Source: DATMER01 sp963741305
GTDB taxonomy: Bacteria > Acidobacteriota > Thermoanaerobaculia > Multivoradales > UBA5704
Direction: 5' to 3'
DNA length: 64,000 nucleotides
Assembly (NCBI GenBank): GCA_963741305.1
Contig: CAVUHL010000003.1
Location: forward strand, 1,178,001 to 1,242,000
Within the stretch, counting starts at the first letter, position 1. Each line of letters begins with the position of its first letter. A model generated the notes under the pieces. It did no database searches. It was given only the letters and a program-made list of their open reading frames with translations, and had not been told where the DNA came from. This document shows positions 25,428 through 34,384 of the stretch, in pieces. A program made the translations under genes and the position numbers.

Positions 25428-26384
25428 ATGGCGAAGCTCAAGCTCGCGCACCTGATAACCCTGTCGGCGGCGATGATCTCGGCGATCTCGACCGTGGGCT
25501 GCTCCGACCGGCTCGACGTCTCGAACGGCGCGGGCGCAGAGACCGGCGTCCTGGTCGACGGCCGCGATGGCGGCGGCGACGTCAACGACCGCGGCTTCCT
25601 GACCAACGCCGCGACTGTCGAAGTCACCAACCTTTCGGCCGGAGCGACCAACGAGGCCATCGGCTTCACCTCGCAACGGCCGCCGCGCTACGTCGCAACG
25701 GCGTGGACCGATGCAGGCGGCGAGGCGTTCCCGGTCGATTTCAAGCCGCGCATCCAGGTGCCGGTGACGGTCTGGATCGTCAAGGGGCCGTTCGCCGCCC
25801 AGCGCCAGCACGCGATCGAAGCGTGCATCCGGACCTCCGCGATCTGGGCCGCCGAGCGGGTCGGCGTCGACTTCAGCCAGTTCCAGGTCATCGACGCCAC
25901 GGCCGATCCGCAGGCCGCCGCTCACTTCGCCTTTCCCAACGGCGACGTGGGGGACTCGGTCTGGAAGCCGTTGCGCGACGACATCGGCTTCACCGCCGGG
26001 CGGCTCAACATCTACTGGGTGGAAACCGTCAATGGCGCGACCACCAGCGGCTGGTCGAACTTCGGTGCCCAGATCGCGATGGGTGAAAATACTTTCGACG
26101 AGCTTCTCTCGCACGAGATCGGCCACGCGTTCAGCCTGACCCACAGCGACGGCAATGCGAACTTCAACGACACCAACGTGATGTGGAGCGGCAGCATTCA
26201 GCGCCAGTTCCTGAGCGAAGGGCAGTTGTTCCGCGCCCACCTGAACCCGAGCTCGATCGTGAACGCGGTCTACGCCGCGCGTCCGGGCGAGATCACCCGC
26301 AATTGCAACTTCGGCACCGCCAACGCTCAGTGCCCCGCGATCCAGCGGCGGCTCTGGGCGGACGGCGTCTTCCCGGCGAACTAG
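25428..26384 (+). CDS. Putative zinc metalloprotease lipoprotein
   Basis: 318 residues. The N-terminus MAKLKLAHLITLSAAMISA ends in a lipobox-like STVGC, so the mature protein is probably anchored by Cys25. Near the C-terminus LLSHEIGHAFSLTHSDGN has the metzincin-type HExxHxxxxxH motif, followed by a Met-turn candidate (NVMWSG). The preceding 200 residues look like a secreted beta-rich domain. It probably cleaves extracellular or periplasmic proteins. Good motif, but no specific family name. Confidence 0.75.
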   Translation: MAKLKLAHLITLSAAMISAISTVGCSDRLDVSNGAGAETGVLVDGRDGGGDVNDRGFLTNAATVEVTNLSAGATNEAIGFTSQRPPRYVATAWTDAGGEAFPVDFKPRIQVPVTVWIVKGPFAAQRQHAIEACIRTSAIWAAERVGVDFSQFQVIDATADPQAAAHFAFPNGDVGDSVWKPLRDDIGFTAGRLNIYWVETVNGATTSGWSNFGAQIAMGENTFDELLSHEIGHAFSLTHSDGNANFNDTNVMWSGSIQRQFLSEGQLFRAHLNPSSIVNAVYAARPGEITRNCNFGTANAQCPAIQRRLWADGVFPAN

Positions 26385-26411
26385 CCCGGCGACCTAGACT
26401 GGAGAGAGATC

Positions 26412-27011
26412 ATGAGACCCCAACGCAAAATCGCCCTCTCCCTGCTCGCCGCCTCCGGCATCGGGCTTCTCGCGGCCCTGCTCGCCGGCCGCGGCGCCGA
26501 GGCTCAGCCGGCCCCCACTGAGAATCGCTGGACCGAGCTCGCGAAACTCGACGTCAAGGCCCGCGGCCTCGTTATCAACTGGCTCGAGAAGGACTGTGAA
26601 GCGGCGGAGAAGCGGAACCTGATCGACCAGCTCACCACGCTGGGCGTCCGCTTGGAGCCGGTGTTCCGTGAGGCTTACCGCCTCGGCCCGCCCCCAGAGC
26701 GCGTCCAGCAGGACCGCGCCGTGGCGAAGGTTGCGTTCGAGCAGCGGCAAGCCTGGCTGCGCGAAAACGGCGAGCAGATGATGGGCGACGAGGCCCGTAC
26801 ACTGCTTGAAACGACCCCCGAAGCCTACGCCGACCGCCAGCTCGCGAACGTCACCATCGGCTGGCGCGAGCGCGCTCTGATGGGGCTCGGCCTGGTCGGC
26901 GACGACAAGGCCCTTGCCGACCTGCAGCGGATTGCCGCTGATCCGAACGCGCCGCTGGCTGCCGCGGCGAAGCGGGGGATCGAAGAGCGGCAGAAGCTGC
27001 GGAAACCCTGA
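26412..27011 (+). CDS. Exported hypothetical protein, 199 aa
   Basis: A signal peptide (MRPQRKIALSLLAASGIGLL) precedes a helical domain of about 160 residues with repeated charged helices; the second half (ERALMGLGLVGDDKALADLQ, then APLAAAAKRGIEER) looks like one or two HEAT-like repeats. It starts 27 bp after the metalloprotease gene and is probably co-transcribed. Family not recognised. Confidence 0.7.
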   Translation: MRPQRKIALSLLAASGIGLLAALLAGRGAEAQPAPTENRWTELAKLDVKARGLVINWLEKDCEAAEKRNLIDQLTTLGVRLEPVFREAYRLGPPPERVQQDRAVAKVAFEQRQAWLRENGEQMMGDEARTLLETTPEAYADRQLANVTIGWRERALMGLGLVGDDKALADLQRIAADPNAPLAAAAKRGIEERQKLRKP

Positions 27012-27026
27012 CGCCGGAAAGGAACA

Positions 27027-27530
27027 CTATTCCCGCGGTTTCGTGTACAGCGCCTCGTGGCGGGAGCGGCCTTTGCGGACGACTTCGAGCTCGCCGTACC
27101 GGGCCCAGCGGCGGAGCGTGGTCTGAGCGCTTCGGATGTCGATGCCGTCACGCAGCTTCGAGCCCCAGCGCTCGAGGATCTCGTCGACGAGCGAGGTGGC
27201 GCCGAAGGCCTCGCCTGGAGCCTTGGTCTCGATCACGCGCTCCAGCAGGTCAGCGATCCAGTGCCAGCCGCGCCCCTTGACCTCCTTGCGCGCGGGAGCC
27301 GAGCGCGCCGCCGACGGCTTGACGTCCTTCAAAAGCTCGCCCGCCGCCGTCGAAGCCGCCTGGAGAGCCTCGCAACGCTCGACCGCCTTCCGATGCTCGG
27401 CTTCGTGCAGAGCCCGCTTCTCGCCGTGAAGCGCCTCCTGCTTCGCATGCGCGTCCATCTGCTCCTTGTGGTGCGCGATCTTCTGCTGCAGATGCGCCAC
27501 CATCTCGGCGACCGGCAGGTTCGAGGTCAT
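27027..27530 (-). CDS. Hypothetical protein with coiled coil and winged-helix-like domain
   Basis: 167 residues from ATG 27530 with AAGGAG 6 bases upstream. Residues about 10-70 form a His/Lys/Glu-rich coiled coil; residues about 85-165 (WHWIADLLERVIETKAPGEA, SLVDEILERWG, SAQTTLRRWARYGELEVVRK) resemble a helix-turn-helix/winged-helix domain with a basic end. It may bind DNA. Convergent with the exported protein at 26412, and divergent from no gene: upstream lies the 20-bp array. A regulator of that array is an appealing but untested idea. Confidence 0.65.
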   Translation of the reverse strand: MTSNLPVAEMVAHLQQKIAHHKEQMDAHAKQEALHGEKRALHEAEHRKAVERCEALQAASTAAGELLKDVKPSAARSAPARKEVKGRGWHWIADLLERVIETKAPGEAFGATSLVDEILERWGSKLRDGIDIRSAQTTLRRWARYGELEVVRKGRSRHEALYTKPRE

Positions 27531-27600
27531 CCCAAGCTCCTTTTACGTCGCAAGTAGGGAATCTGGTGCGCAGGGTATCAGGAGGGGCGGTCTCCTGTCC

Positions 27601-27900
27601 ATTTGGGCGACACAGAACTCTTACGCGCAACGCAAAATGTATCTGCGTCGCCAGAAACTTTTTTGGGCGGCGCAGAGAATTTCTGTGTCGCCCAAAATTT
27701 CTACCGGCGACGCTGAGAAGTTCTGTGCCGCCCAAAATCTTTACGGGCGACGCAGAAACTTTCTGTGCCGCCCGTAAAGGTTTGCCGCCGCTCCAAGAAG
27801 TTCTGTGCCGCCCAAAAACTCTCTGTGCCGCCCAAAAGTTTTTTGTGTCGCCCAAAAACTCTCAGGGTCGCCCAAAGAGATTTTGGACGACCTGGAGCCG
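27601..27900. repeat. Array of fifteen phased 20-bp units, direct and inverted
   Basis: From 27601 to 27900 the sequence falls into fifteen consecutive 20-bp units. Direct-type units with a core TTCTGTGCCGCCCAAAA start at 27681, 27721, 27761, 27801, 27821, 27841 and 27861. Inverted-type units with a core TTGGGCGACACAGAA start at 27601, 27661 and 27741. Units at 27621, 27641, 27701, 27781 and 27881 are degenerate. Alternation in the middle gives perfect hairpin pairs (27661-27700). A 20-bp period is not a multiple of three and cycles through all reading frames, so this is not coding. The spacing is about two helical turns. There are no spacers, so it is not CRISPR. Confidence 0.85.
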
Positions 27901-28100
27901 TTTGTCTCCGTTCGGAAGGAGTGCCGCGCGCTTTTTTCCCCCTGGGACCGCCGGCATCTTGCCGGCATCCTCAAGACATTGGGCCGAAGGCCCGACCTTT
28001 TTCGCAGGGGCAGTGACAGTTGCCGGCGTTCCGCCGATTTCTCCGGACCTGCCGGCGGGGCGCCAGCGCTCCCAGGGAAAAATTCACCTCCCGGGATTTC
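27901..28100. other. Gene-free stretch with GCCGGC palindrome
   Basis: No gene is supported here. It holds the perfect hairpin GCCGGC-atctt-GCCGGC at 27950-27966, a REP-like motif often dispersed in GC-rich genomes, a T-run at 27931-27937 and further GCCGGC copies near 28022 and 28051. It separates the 20-bp array from the 3' end of the CHAT-TIR-STAND gene and could act as terminator or repeat for that gene. Confidence 0.5.
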
Positions 28101-31100
28101 TCACCGGCCCTGTCGGATCGTCTGAACCAGTTCCTCCAGCCACTGCCCAAGCTCGGCCGGCAGGTCGCTGGGAACCGGTGGCAGTTCACCGGCGGCAAGC
28201 TTGCGAAGAAATCCGGCAAAGGCGGGAAACGGAGCGGGGAGCCCGTCGACTTGGGCAAGGGCTTCTTCCTCGGCGGGACCGATGCTGCCACCCCCGAAGC
28301 CAGCTTGGGCACAGGCGAGAGTCAGGGCTTGCAGGGCTTTGAGTATCTGGGAGGGTAGGCCACCGCCTCCTCCTGCCCGGCGTTTGAGCTCGGCGCGCAG
28401 GTCGTCGCGCTTCTTGGCCCACTCGGCGGCAGCGGCGAGGTCGCCGCGGGCTTGGGCGATTTTAGAAAGGTTGTTGTAGTCCCTCCAAGCTTCCTTGAGG
28501 CCGAGAGATTCGCGGATCTGGCGGGCTTCGTGGGCGAGGCGCTCGGCGGCGGCGAAGTCGCCGAGGCGGAGGTGGATCTGTGCGAGTTGAGCCCATGACT
28601 CGGCCTCAGCGGGTTTGCTGCCACGTGCCTGCTCGATCCGCAGACTTTCCTCCACAGAGCGGAGGGCTTCCTCGAAGCACCGCCGGGCGGCTGGCTCGTC
28701 GCCCCGCTCGCGGGCCACTTCACCTTCCAATTGCCAGATGATGCCGATGTTCTGGGCGGCTTGGCCGAGGCCGGGTTGATCCTTCAAGTTCATGGCCAGC
28801 TCGCGCGATTTCTCGTACCATGCTCGCGCCTCGGTCAGCCGGCCGGCGTTCTGTTCGACCACGCCGAGGAGGTTGCAGGTCTGCATCACGCCCTGGTGAT
28901 TGCCCGCCTCCCGAAAGCGCTCGAGTGCCTGCTGGTAGAGACGGCTGGCGTGTTCGAGTTGATTGCGATCAGCGGCAACCTTCCCCTGATGCTGGAGGAA
29001 AGCTCCCTCCAGTTCCTTGTCCCCAGCTTGGCGGGCGACGGCTAGGGCTAGGTTGTAGCGAGCGTCGGCCTCGTCGTAGCGGCCCGCGGCCGTGAGGATG
29101 CTGGCGCATACTCCGTGCCCGGCGGCGACTCCGCGTTGGTTGTCCCTCCGCTCGTCAATCCGCAGCGCCTTTTCCGCCACGGCCAGGGCCTCGTCGTGCT
29201 GGCCGGCGCTGCTCAGCGAATTGGCTAGATCGCCCATCGTGGCGGAGAGGTTGTCCAGCTCATTCGCGGCCTTCGCGTGATCGGATGAGGCCAGAAGCTC
29301 TTCCCAGGGCCGGCCTCCTGCTTTCTCCACCAGCACCTCGCAGAGACCGACGGCTTCCCGCAGGATGGGAATGGCTTGCGCGGCGGCGCCTGCCGCGTTC
29401 AATACCTTGCCCAAGTCGCCAACCGCCAGCGCCAACTGAAACGCGGGATCGAAGTCGGTGGTGTTTCGGAGGAGCTCGATGAGGGCTTGGAGCTGATCCA
29501 CCGCGCCCTGGGGATCGCCCTGGGTGAAGCGCGTCCAGGCGTGCTGCCGCTCGTAGGCGGCGGCTTCTTTCGTGAAGCCCTGTCGGCCCACCGCGTCCTT
29601 CAGCCACTGCACCCAGGCATCGCGTTCGCGGAGACGGCCTGATCTTTCCAGATAGATGCGAAACGTCTCGCCCAAATCTGCGGCGACCCGGAACTGCTGA
29701 TCGGCCACGGCCCACTGGACGGCGGTGCGGTAGTTCGCCTCCTCGCGGTTCAGGACTTCCAGCGCGGCGCGCGATTGCGAGCCTCTCAGCGCCTTATTCA
29801 GCGCCTGCATGAGGACAAAATAGGCGCCGAGGAAGCGCTGCCGGATCTCCGGGTTCTGCGCGAAGGTGAGATCGGCGGCGGCGGCGGCGAGGGTGGGATG
29901 GAAGCGCAAGAAGGGACGGCCGGCGAGCTGGATATCGTCCTCGATGCGAAGGAGAGCGATGCCTTGCAGCTCCCGCCGAATGGGTTCCCAGGCCTCCGGA
30001 GCGATCTGGCTCAGCTCGAGCAGTTTCTGCTCGAACACCCCGCCGCTGAAGAGACCGAGCCAGGGCAGGGCCTCGCGAGCGGCGGGGCTCAGGTGTCGGC
30101 GGGAGAATTCCAGGGAGGCGAGCAGGGATTGGTTCCTCCCCTCGGGAGCTTCCTGCTGGAATTTCGCGAGAAGCTTGCCGAAGTCCGCGCGGATCTCCTC
30201 GGGGGTCAAGGTGCGCAAATAGGGGCCGACGAGCTCCAGCGAGAGCGGGTGATCGGCCAGATCGTTCAGCAGCGGATCGAGCTTGTCGCGGCTCAGCCGA
30301 GGATCGCTTAAGGTGAGGCCATCGCGCCTCAGGATGCTCGAGAGCAGCCACAGGCTGTCGGCGCGGGCCAGTCCCTGAAGCTCGAAGCGCTGCGCGCCTG
30401 GCAAGCCGGTGTCCTGAGGACGGCAGGTGACGAGCAGGCAGCCTTTCCCCGGGCCGGTTGTGAGATCGCGGAACAGCTCGGCGAGGCGGCGGCGCTCTTC
30501 GTCCGTATAAGGGTTTCCGTGGGCAGCGGCACCGTCATTGAATTGCGGCAGGGCGCTCTCGAAGTTGTCCCAGACCAGAAGCACTGCATTTTTCTGGAAA
30601 AACTCGATGATGCGGCGGCGCTGCTCGGCGGCGGGAAGCTGTTCGAATTTCGGCCCGGCGATGTAGGTGCCGAGCACCTGGACTACGCGATCGGCGCTGG
30701 CGAACTGCTCGAAGCTCAGGAAGCACGCGCCGTCGCGGAACAAGCCACTGCGTGTCCACCAATGCGCAGCCTCGGTGGCGAGCGCGGTCTTGCCCATGCC
30801 GCCCATGGCATGGAGCACGATGCCGCGCTGGCTCCGGAACCAGCGCTCCAATTCATAAAGCTCCCTTGCCCGGCCCTGGAAACCATATTGCGGCGGGGGA
30901 GGGAAAGGGCCGGATTCTTCACGTTGCGTGGCAGGGCTGCGGAACCCGCGGCGGCGGCGGGCATCCTCGGCGTCAGCACCACGTATAAGCCGGGCAAGGA
31001 GCGCTGCGGCATCGGCGTCCTTCGTTGGATCGGTGAAATCTACCCAGAGCAAGGCATTCAATTCGGGAGGAAGATCTAGCTCCTCGAACTTGATCGGTAT

Positions 31101-32531
31101 CAGCCGGTCCCCCTCGGGGTTGAGCTCGTTGTGCTTGTCGATCTCCCACTGCACCCATTTCGACCGTAGCGCGGTCTGGGAGCCGACGACGACGGTAAAG
31201 CGGCTGTTCTTGATGCCCGTCTCGCACTGAGGCTCCAACTCGCCCGGACCGCACTCCCATTTGTCCAGCCAAACGCGCAGGCCGTGCTTCTCCGTGAGCT
31301 GGCGGGCGAGCGCCTCGACGCGTTCCGCATCGTTGTGCTGGTGGCTGAGAAAGAGATCGAATTCCCGCACCGGCTTCTGCCGGGCGGCATCGGGCGGGAC
31401 GAGCGTGTCGTCCACCGCGCGCTGGTAGAGATGGGGAAGGAACCAATCAGACAACTCAATGGTGCGCCCGCCGGGGCCGGATTCGATCCAGCGCGCAGGA
31501 GTGGACAGCAGCGCTTTCCGCGCCTCTGCGACAGCCTGTCCAATCGTGGTGCCGCGGACAAGCTCGCGATAAAACCGGTCGAGCAGAAGCCGTGCAGCCT
31601 CGACGTGGACGGCATGACCCATCGACAGCACGCTGTCCACACCCGCTTGGATCAGGCGTGGGGCGACGGAACGGAAAACAGCGGCTTTGCCCACCGTGGC
31701 GCTGCGGCACGCTTCAAGGACTACCAGTGGGATTTCGTAGCTCGCCAGTAGATCACCGAAACGATCAGCCGTGACGAGGTCGGTTGCGGACGCGCCGGAG
31801 CCGTCGTCGGCTTTCTCGAAAAGCAACGCCCCGATCTGCGAGTGCGGCAGGAAGGTGCCATGTCCATCAAAGTGAACCAAATCGTACGGATCGCCGGCCC
31901 GTTGCTCCTCGCGCAGCATCTCCTCCATTCGTGCCAGCGTGGGCGGACGGCAGAAATCCACACGAACGCTGGCGCCGAGCGGGTCGAGGGCATCGAAGAG
32001 CGCTTTCGCCGTGAGCCGGGGATCGAGAAAGCCCGCATCGGCCGGACGGCTGACAATGTAAAGGATGCGCAGCGGGAGCTGCGCCGGGCGAGGGGCAGTC
32101 TCCTTGGGCTCTTCCAATTGCCGGCGCACGGACAAACGCTGAGCGAGGCTGCCCGCTTCATCGGCCAGGAGCTCCCAGGGCAGCCGCAACAGCGCCGGGT
32201 CCCGGGTAGCAATGGTCAACCTGCGCGGCTCCGGACCATTGAGGAACTCTGTCAGAAAGGCGAGGTTGTCCGTGGGCGTGAACAGGGCGTTGTAGAGCCG
32301 CCGGCCCCACTGCTTGAGCGCTCCTTCGATGCGTTGCGCCCGAGTGACCGCACCTCCATCGGGAAGGTCCATGTAATCTTCCAGATACCAGCGCAGGTCC
32401 TCGTAATCCTCCTCGGTGAGGAAGGGAATGAACGGGACTTCGACGCCAAGCCTGCGGCCTTTGTCATCGGCAAGCTGAGCGAGGTAGACCGTGCCTTCGG
32501 TTGCAGTGAAGAGGACGCGGAGGTCTCTCAA
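28101..32531 (-). CDS. CHAT-TIR-NB-ARC-TPR STAND protein, 1476 aa
   Basis: Domains in order: CHAT caspase-like protease, about 150-345, with the His in LVHFDGHGTF (His220/His224) and catalytic Cys275 in VLEACRSA; TIR domain, about 390-500 (FDLFLSHQHNDAERV, then VWLDKWECGPG with the usual acidic position); NB-ARC/STAND ATPase from about 550, Walker A GGMGKTA (Lys581) and a downstream LLVWDNFES Walker B; winged-helix region; TPR repeats from about 1000 to 1390. It combines two effector domains, CHAT protease and TIR NADase, with one nucleotide switch and a TPR sensor. STAND proteins of this type are established or strongly suspected antiphage or cell-death devices. The start is TTG 32531, 1 bp after the amidohydrolase stop, so it may depend on translational coupling. 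Confidence 0.9.
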   Translation of the reverse strand: MRDLRVLFTATEGTVYLAQLADDKGRRLGVEVPFIPFLTEEDYEDLRWYLEDYMDLPDGGAVTRAQRIEGALKQWGRRLYNALFTPTDNLAFLTEFLNGPEPRRLTIATRDPALLRLPWELLADEAGSLAQRLSVRRQLEEPKETAPRPAQLPLRILYIVSRPADAGFLDPRLTAKALFDALDPLGASVRVDFCRPPTLARMEEMLREEQRAGDPYDLVHFDGHGTFLPHSQIGALLFEKADDGSGASATDLVTADRFGDLLASYEIPLVVLEACRSATVGKAAVFRSVAPRLIQAGVDSVLSMGHAVHVEAARLLLDRFYRELVRGTTIGQAVAEARKALLSTPARWIESGPGGRTIELSDWFLPHLYQRAVDDTLVPPDAARQKPVREFDLFLSHQHNDAERVEALARQLTEKHGLRVWLDKWECGPGELEPQCETGIKNSRFTVVVGSQTALRSKWVQWEIDKHNELNPEGDRLIPIKFEELDLPPELNALLWVDFTDPTKDADAAALLARLIRGADAEDARRRRGFRSPATQREESGPFPPPPQYGFQGRARELYELERWFRSQRGIVLHAMGGMGKTALATEAAHWWTRSGLFRDGACFLSFEQFASADRVVQVLGTYIAGPKFEQLPAAEQRRRIIEFFQKNAVLLVWDNFESALPQFNDGAAAHGNPYTDEERRRLAELFRDLTTGPGKGCLLVTCRPQDTGLPGAQRFELQGLARADSLWLLSSILRRDGLTLSDPRLSRDKLDPLLNDLADHPLSLELVGPYLRTLTPEEIRADFGKLLAKFQQEAPEGRNQSLLASLEFSRRHLSPAAREALPWLGLFSGGVFEQKLLELSQIAPEAWEPIRRELQGIALLRIEDDIQLAGRPFLRFHPTLAAAAADLTFAQNPEIRQRFLGAYFVLMQALNKALRGSQSRAALEVLNREEANYRTAVQWAVADQQFRVAADLGETFRIYLERSGRLRERDAWVQWLKDAVGRQGFTKEAAAYERQHAWTRFTQGDPQGAVDQLQALIELLRNTTDFDPAFQLALAVGDLGKVLNAAGAAAQAIPILREAVGLCEVLVEKAGGRPWEELLASSDHAKAANELDNLSATMGDLANSLSSAGQHDEALAVAEKALRIDERRDNQRGVAAGHGVCASILTAAGRYDEADARYNLALAVARQAGDKELEGAFLQHQGKVAADRNQLEHASRLYQQALERFREAGNHQGVMQTCNLLGVVEQNAGRLTEARAWYEKSRELAMNLKDQPGLGQAAQNIGIIWQLEGEVARERGDEPAARRCFEEALRSVEESLRIEQARGSKPAEAESWAQLAQIHLRLGDFAAAERLAHEARQIRESLGLKEAWRDYNNLSKIAQARGDLAAAAEWAKKRDDLRAELKRRAGGGGGLPSQILKALQALTLACAQAGFGGGSIGPAEEEALAQVDGLPAPFPAFAGFLRKLAAGELPPVPSDLPAELGQWLEELVQTIRQGR

Positions 32532-32532
32532 A

Positions 32533-33921
32533 TCAGTTCTTCTTGGCAGCGGCTTCTGCCTGCGTGAGCATTTCGTCGAGAGCCTTCCTGTCCAGTAGAC
32601 GTCCCCCGATCATGACTGCGTCGATCTTCGACGTATTGCGAATATCGCTGAGCGGGTCGGAGGTCAGGATCACCAGATCCGCCAGCTTTCCGGCCTCGAT
32701 GCTCCCGAGATCCTCGTCCTTCTTCAAGGCCCGCGCCGCATTGATCGTCGCCGCCTGGATCACCTGGATCGGAGTCAGCCCTGCCTGCGCCAGCAATTCG
32801 AGCTCGTGCTGGAGGCCGAAGCCGGGAAGCAGCTTTCCTGCGCCCACACCATCCGTCCCCGCGATGATCTGCACCCCTGCGCGGCTGCACATGCCGATGA
32901 ACTGCAGCCGTTTTCTGAATCCCGCCGCCGCTGCGTCCTTCAGCTCCGGGGGAAGCCTGAATACGTCCGGCGCGGTCTCGACCTCGTCGACGAACGAATT
33001 CCGTGGCAGGAAGCGGTTGTTCGGATCTTTGGCCTGTTCTTCGTAAAGCGCGAACGAGCTGACCTCGTCCACGGTCAGGGTCGGGTCCAAAAAGACCTTC
33101 TTCTCGGCCAGAAACGCGATGAGCGTCTTCATCTTGGGTGAATCGAGGTCGAATCTCTGCCAGAGCCGGGCTTCGCGCTCGACAAAAGGGAGGAAGTCGA
33201 TTTTGTCCGCCTCCTCCAGAGGCAAGAGCTCTCTCCCGGTCACCCGAATGTGCTCGAGGCCATCCATCCCCAATTCGACGGCTCGCGTCATCGTCATCGA
33301 GCGAGGCACATGGCCAGTGACAGGGATGCCGCGTGCGTAGGCGGTACGCAGGATAGCCACCAGCGCGGGTTCGGTGACGCTGTTGTAGACCTTGATGAGA
33401 TCTACTCCCTGATCGATCAGAAAATTGACGGCGCTTTCGGCTCGTTCCGGCGTGTCGGCCATGACGCTGAAGTCGGGCCACAGCGGCGGATTGCCGTCGA
33501 GCACATAGCCGGAGAAAAAGAGCCTCGGGCCGAGCCTCTTGCCCGAATCAATATCCTGGCGCGCCAGCCGCAGAGGAGTCAGGTTGCCGGCCGGATCCCG
33601 AATGGTCGTGACGCCATTGACAAGATAAAGAGTCAGGGGGATGTTCGGCGTCTCCGAGATGTGGGCGTGCATATCCATCAAGCCGGGTATGATCCACTTG
33701 CCATGGGCATCAATCACTTGAGCATTCCGCGGGACTACAACTTCAGACTCCTTTCCCACCTGCTTGATTCGGTTTCCTTCAACGACAATGACGCTGCCGG
33801 TGACTTGGTGGCCTGTGTGTACATCAATGAGGGTTCCCCCTTTGATGACCACGCTCTGTTGGGTAGATGCAGCGGATGGCAGCAACGAAAGGAGTAGGAA
33901 CAGGCATGCTCGTCTTGTCAC
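32533..33921 (-). CDS. Secreted amidohydrolase, imidazolonepropionase-like
   Basis: 462 residues of the metal-dependent amidohydrolase superfamily. A signal peptide (MTRRACLFLLLSLLPSAAS) is followed by the small beta-sandwich domain, the metal-binding MDMHAHIS (the His-x-His motif), KVYNS (possible bridging Lys), TGHVP, GLEHI and IIAGTDGVG (metal Asp). It should hydrolyse a small cyclic amide or peptide-like bond outside the cytoplasm. It runs directly into the CHAT-TIR gene with one base between them. Whether it shares function with that defence-like protein is unclear; this may be a chance operon. Confidence 0.85.
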   Translation of the reverse strand: MTRRACLFLLLSLLPSAASTQQSVVIKGGTLIDVHTGHQVTGSVIVVEGNRIKQVGKESEVVVPRNAQVIDAHGKWIIPGLMDMHAHISETPNIPLTLYLVNGVTTIRDPAGNLTPLRLARQDIDSGKRLGPRLFFSGYVLDGNPPLWPDFSVMADTPERAESAVNFLIDQGVDLIKVYNSVTEPALVAILRTAYARGIPVTGHVPRSMTMTRAVELGMDGLEHIRVTGRELLPLEEADKIDFLPFVEREARLWQRFDLDSPKMKTLIAFLAEKKVFLDPTLTVDEVSSFALYEEQAKDPNNRFLPRNSFVDEVETAPDVFRLPPELKDAAAAGFRKRLQFIGMCSRAGVQIIAGTDGVGAGKLLPGFGLQHELELLAQAGLTPIQVIQAATINAARALKKDEDLGSIEAGKLADLVILTSDPLSDIRNTSKIDAVMIGGRLLDRKALDEMLTQAEAAAKKN

Positions 33922-33946
33922 TTCAGCCTCCAGGCAGATCCGCTCG

Positions 33947-34384
33947 CTAGCCTTGGGGTGGACGCCAGCCGATCAATTCATAAGGACGCTGGAAGCGTCG
34001 CGGTACGGGGTCGTAGGGCGAGGGGGATGCCGCAACGCCGAGACGTGCAGCCAGCCGGGCAAGGTGGCGGCGCCTCCCCGACGCCAGGGCCTGAGCCTGC
34101 CGACGAGCGAGCAGGTACAGACTAGCCGGGTCCCCGGCGCTACCGTCGGGCAATGCGCCGAGCATCGAAAGAGCCATGGGGAGAATCCGCCGCAAAAGCT
34201 CCAGGTCGTCTTCCGCGATGGCAGCTTTGCGGACGGCGAGGATGACGGCATGAATGAAGACCGGCCCGAACGCAAGCTGCTGCGCCCAATATGTCTCTGC
34301 CCGCGAAGATCCGGGGCGCAGCTCCTCGAACATTCGGCCGAGCACCGGCTGCCAGCCACCCAGTCCCGTCGGCTCCTCCTTCAC
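33947..34384 (-). CDS. Hypothetical protein, possible partner of nucleotidyltransferase
   Basis: 145 residues, GTG start overlapping the previous stop (GTGA), so translation is coupled to the nucleotidyltransferase-type gene upstream. Helical with basic residues in the second half and a Pro-rich end. No family recognised. Two-gene nucleotidyltransferase units often form type II/IV toxin-antitoxin pairs, and this position would suit the partner; that is inference only. Confidence 0.6.
   Translation of the reverse strand: MKEEPTGLGGWQPVLGRMFEELRPGSSRAETYWAQQLAFGPVFIHAVILAVRKAAIAEDDLELLRRILPMALSMLGALPDGSAGDPASLYLLARRQAQALASGRRRHLARLAARLGVAASPSPYDPVPRRFQRPYELIGWRPPQG

Noticed and set aside
24930..26240. 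A 436-codon minus-strand gene covering the zinc protease-like gene
   Set aside because: Only the last 138 codons look like a real protein; the rest is antisense to a gene with a lipobox and HExxH motif.
27601..27900. CRISPR array
   Set aside because: Units are contiguous with no spacers, include both orientations, and no cas gene is nearby.
27566..28342. Plus-strand frame of 258 codons across the 20-bp array
   Set aside because: The 20-bp period shifts reading frame every unit, and the frame ends inside the CHAT-TIR gene on the other strand, so coding is unlikely.
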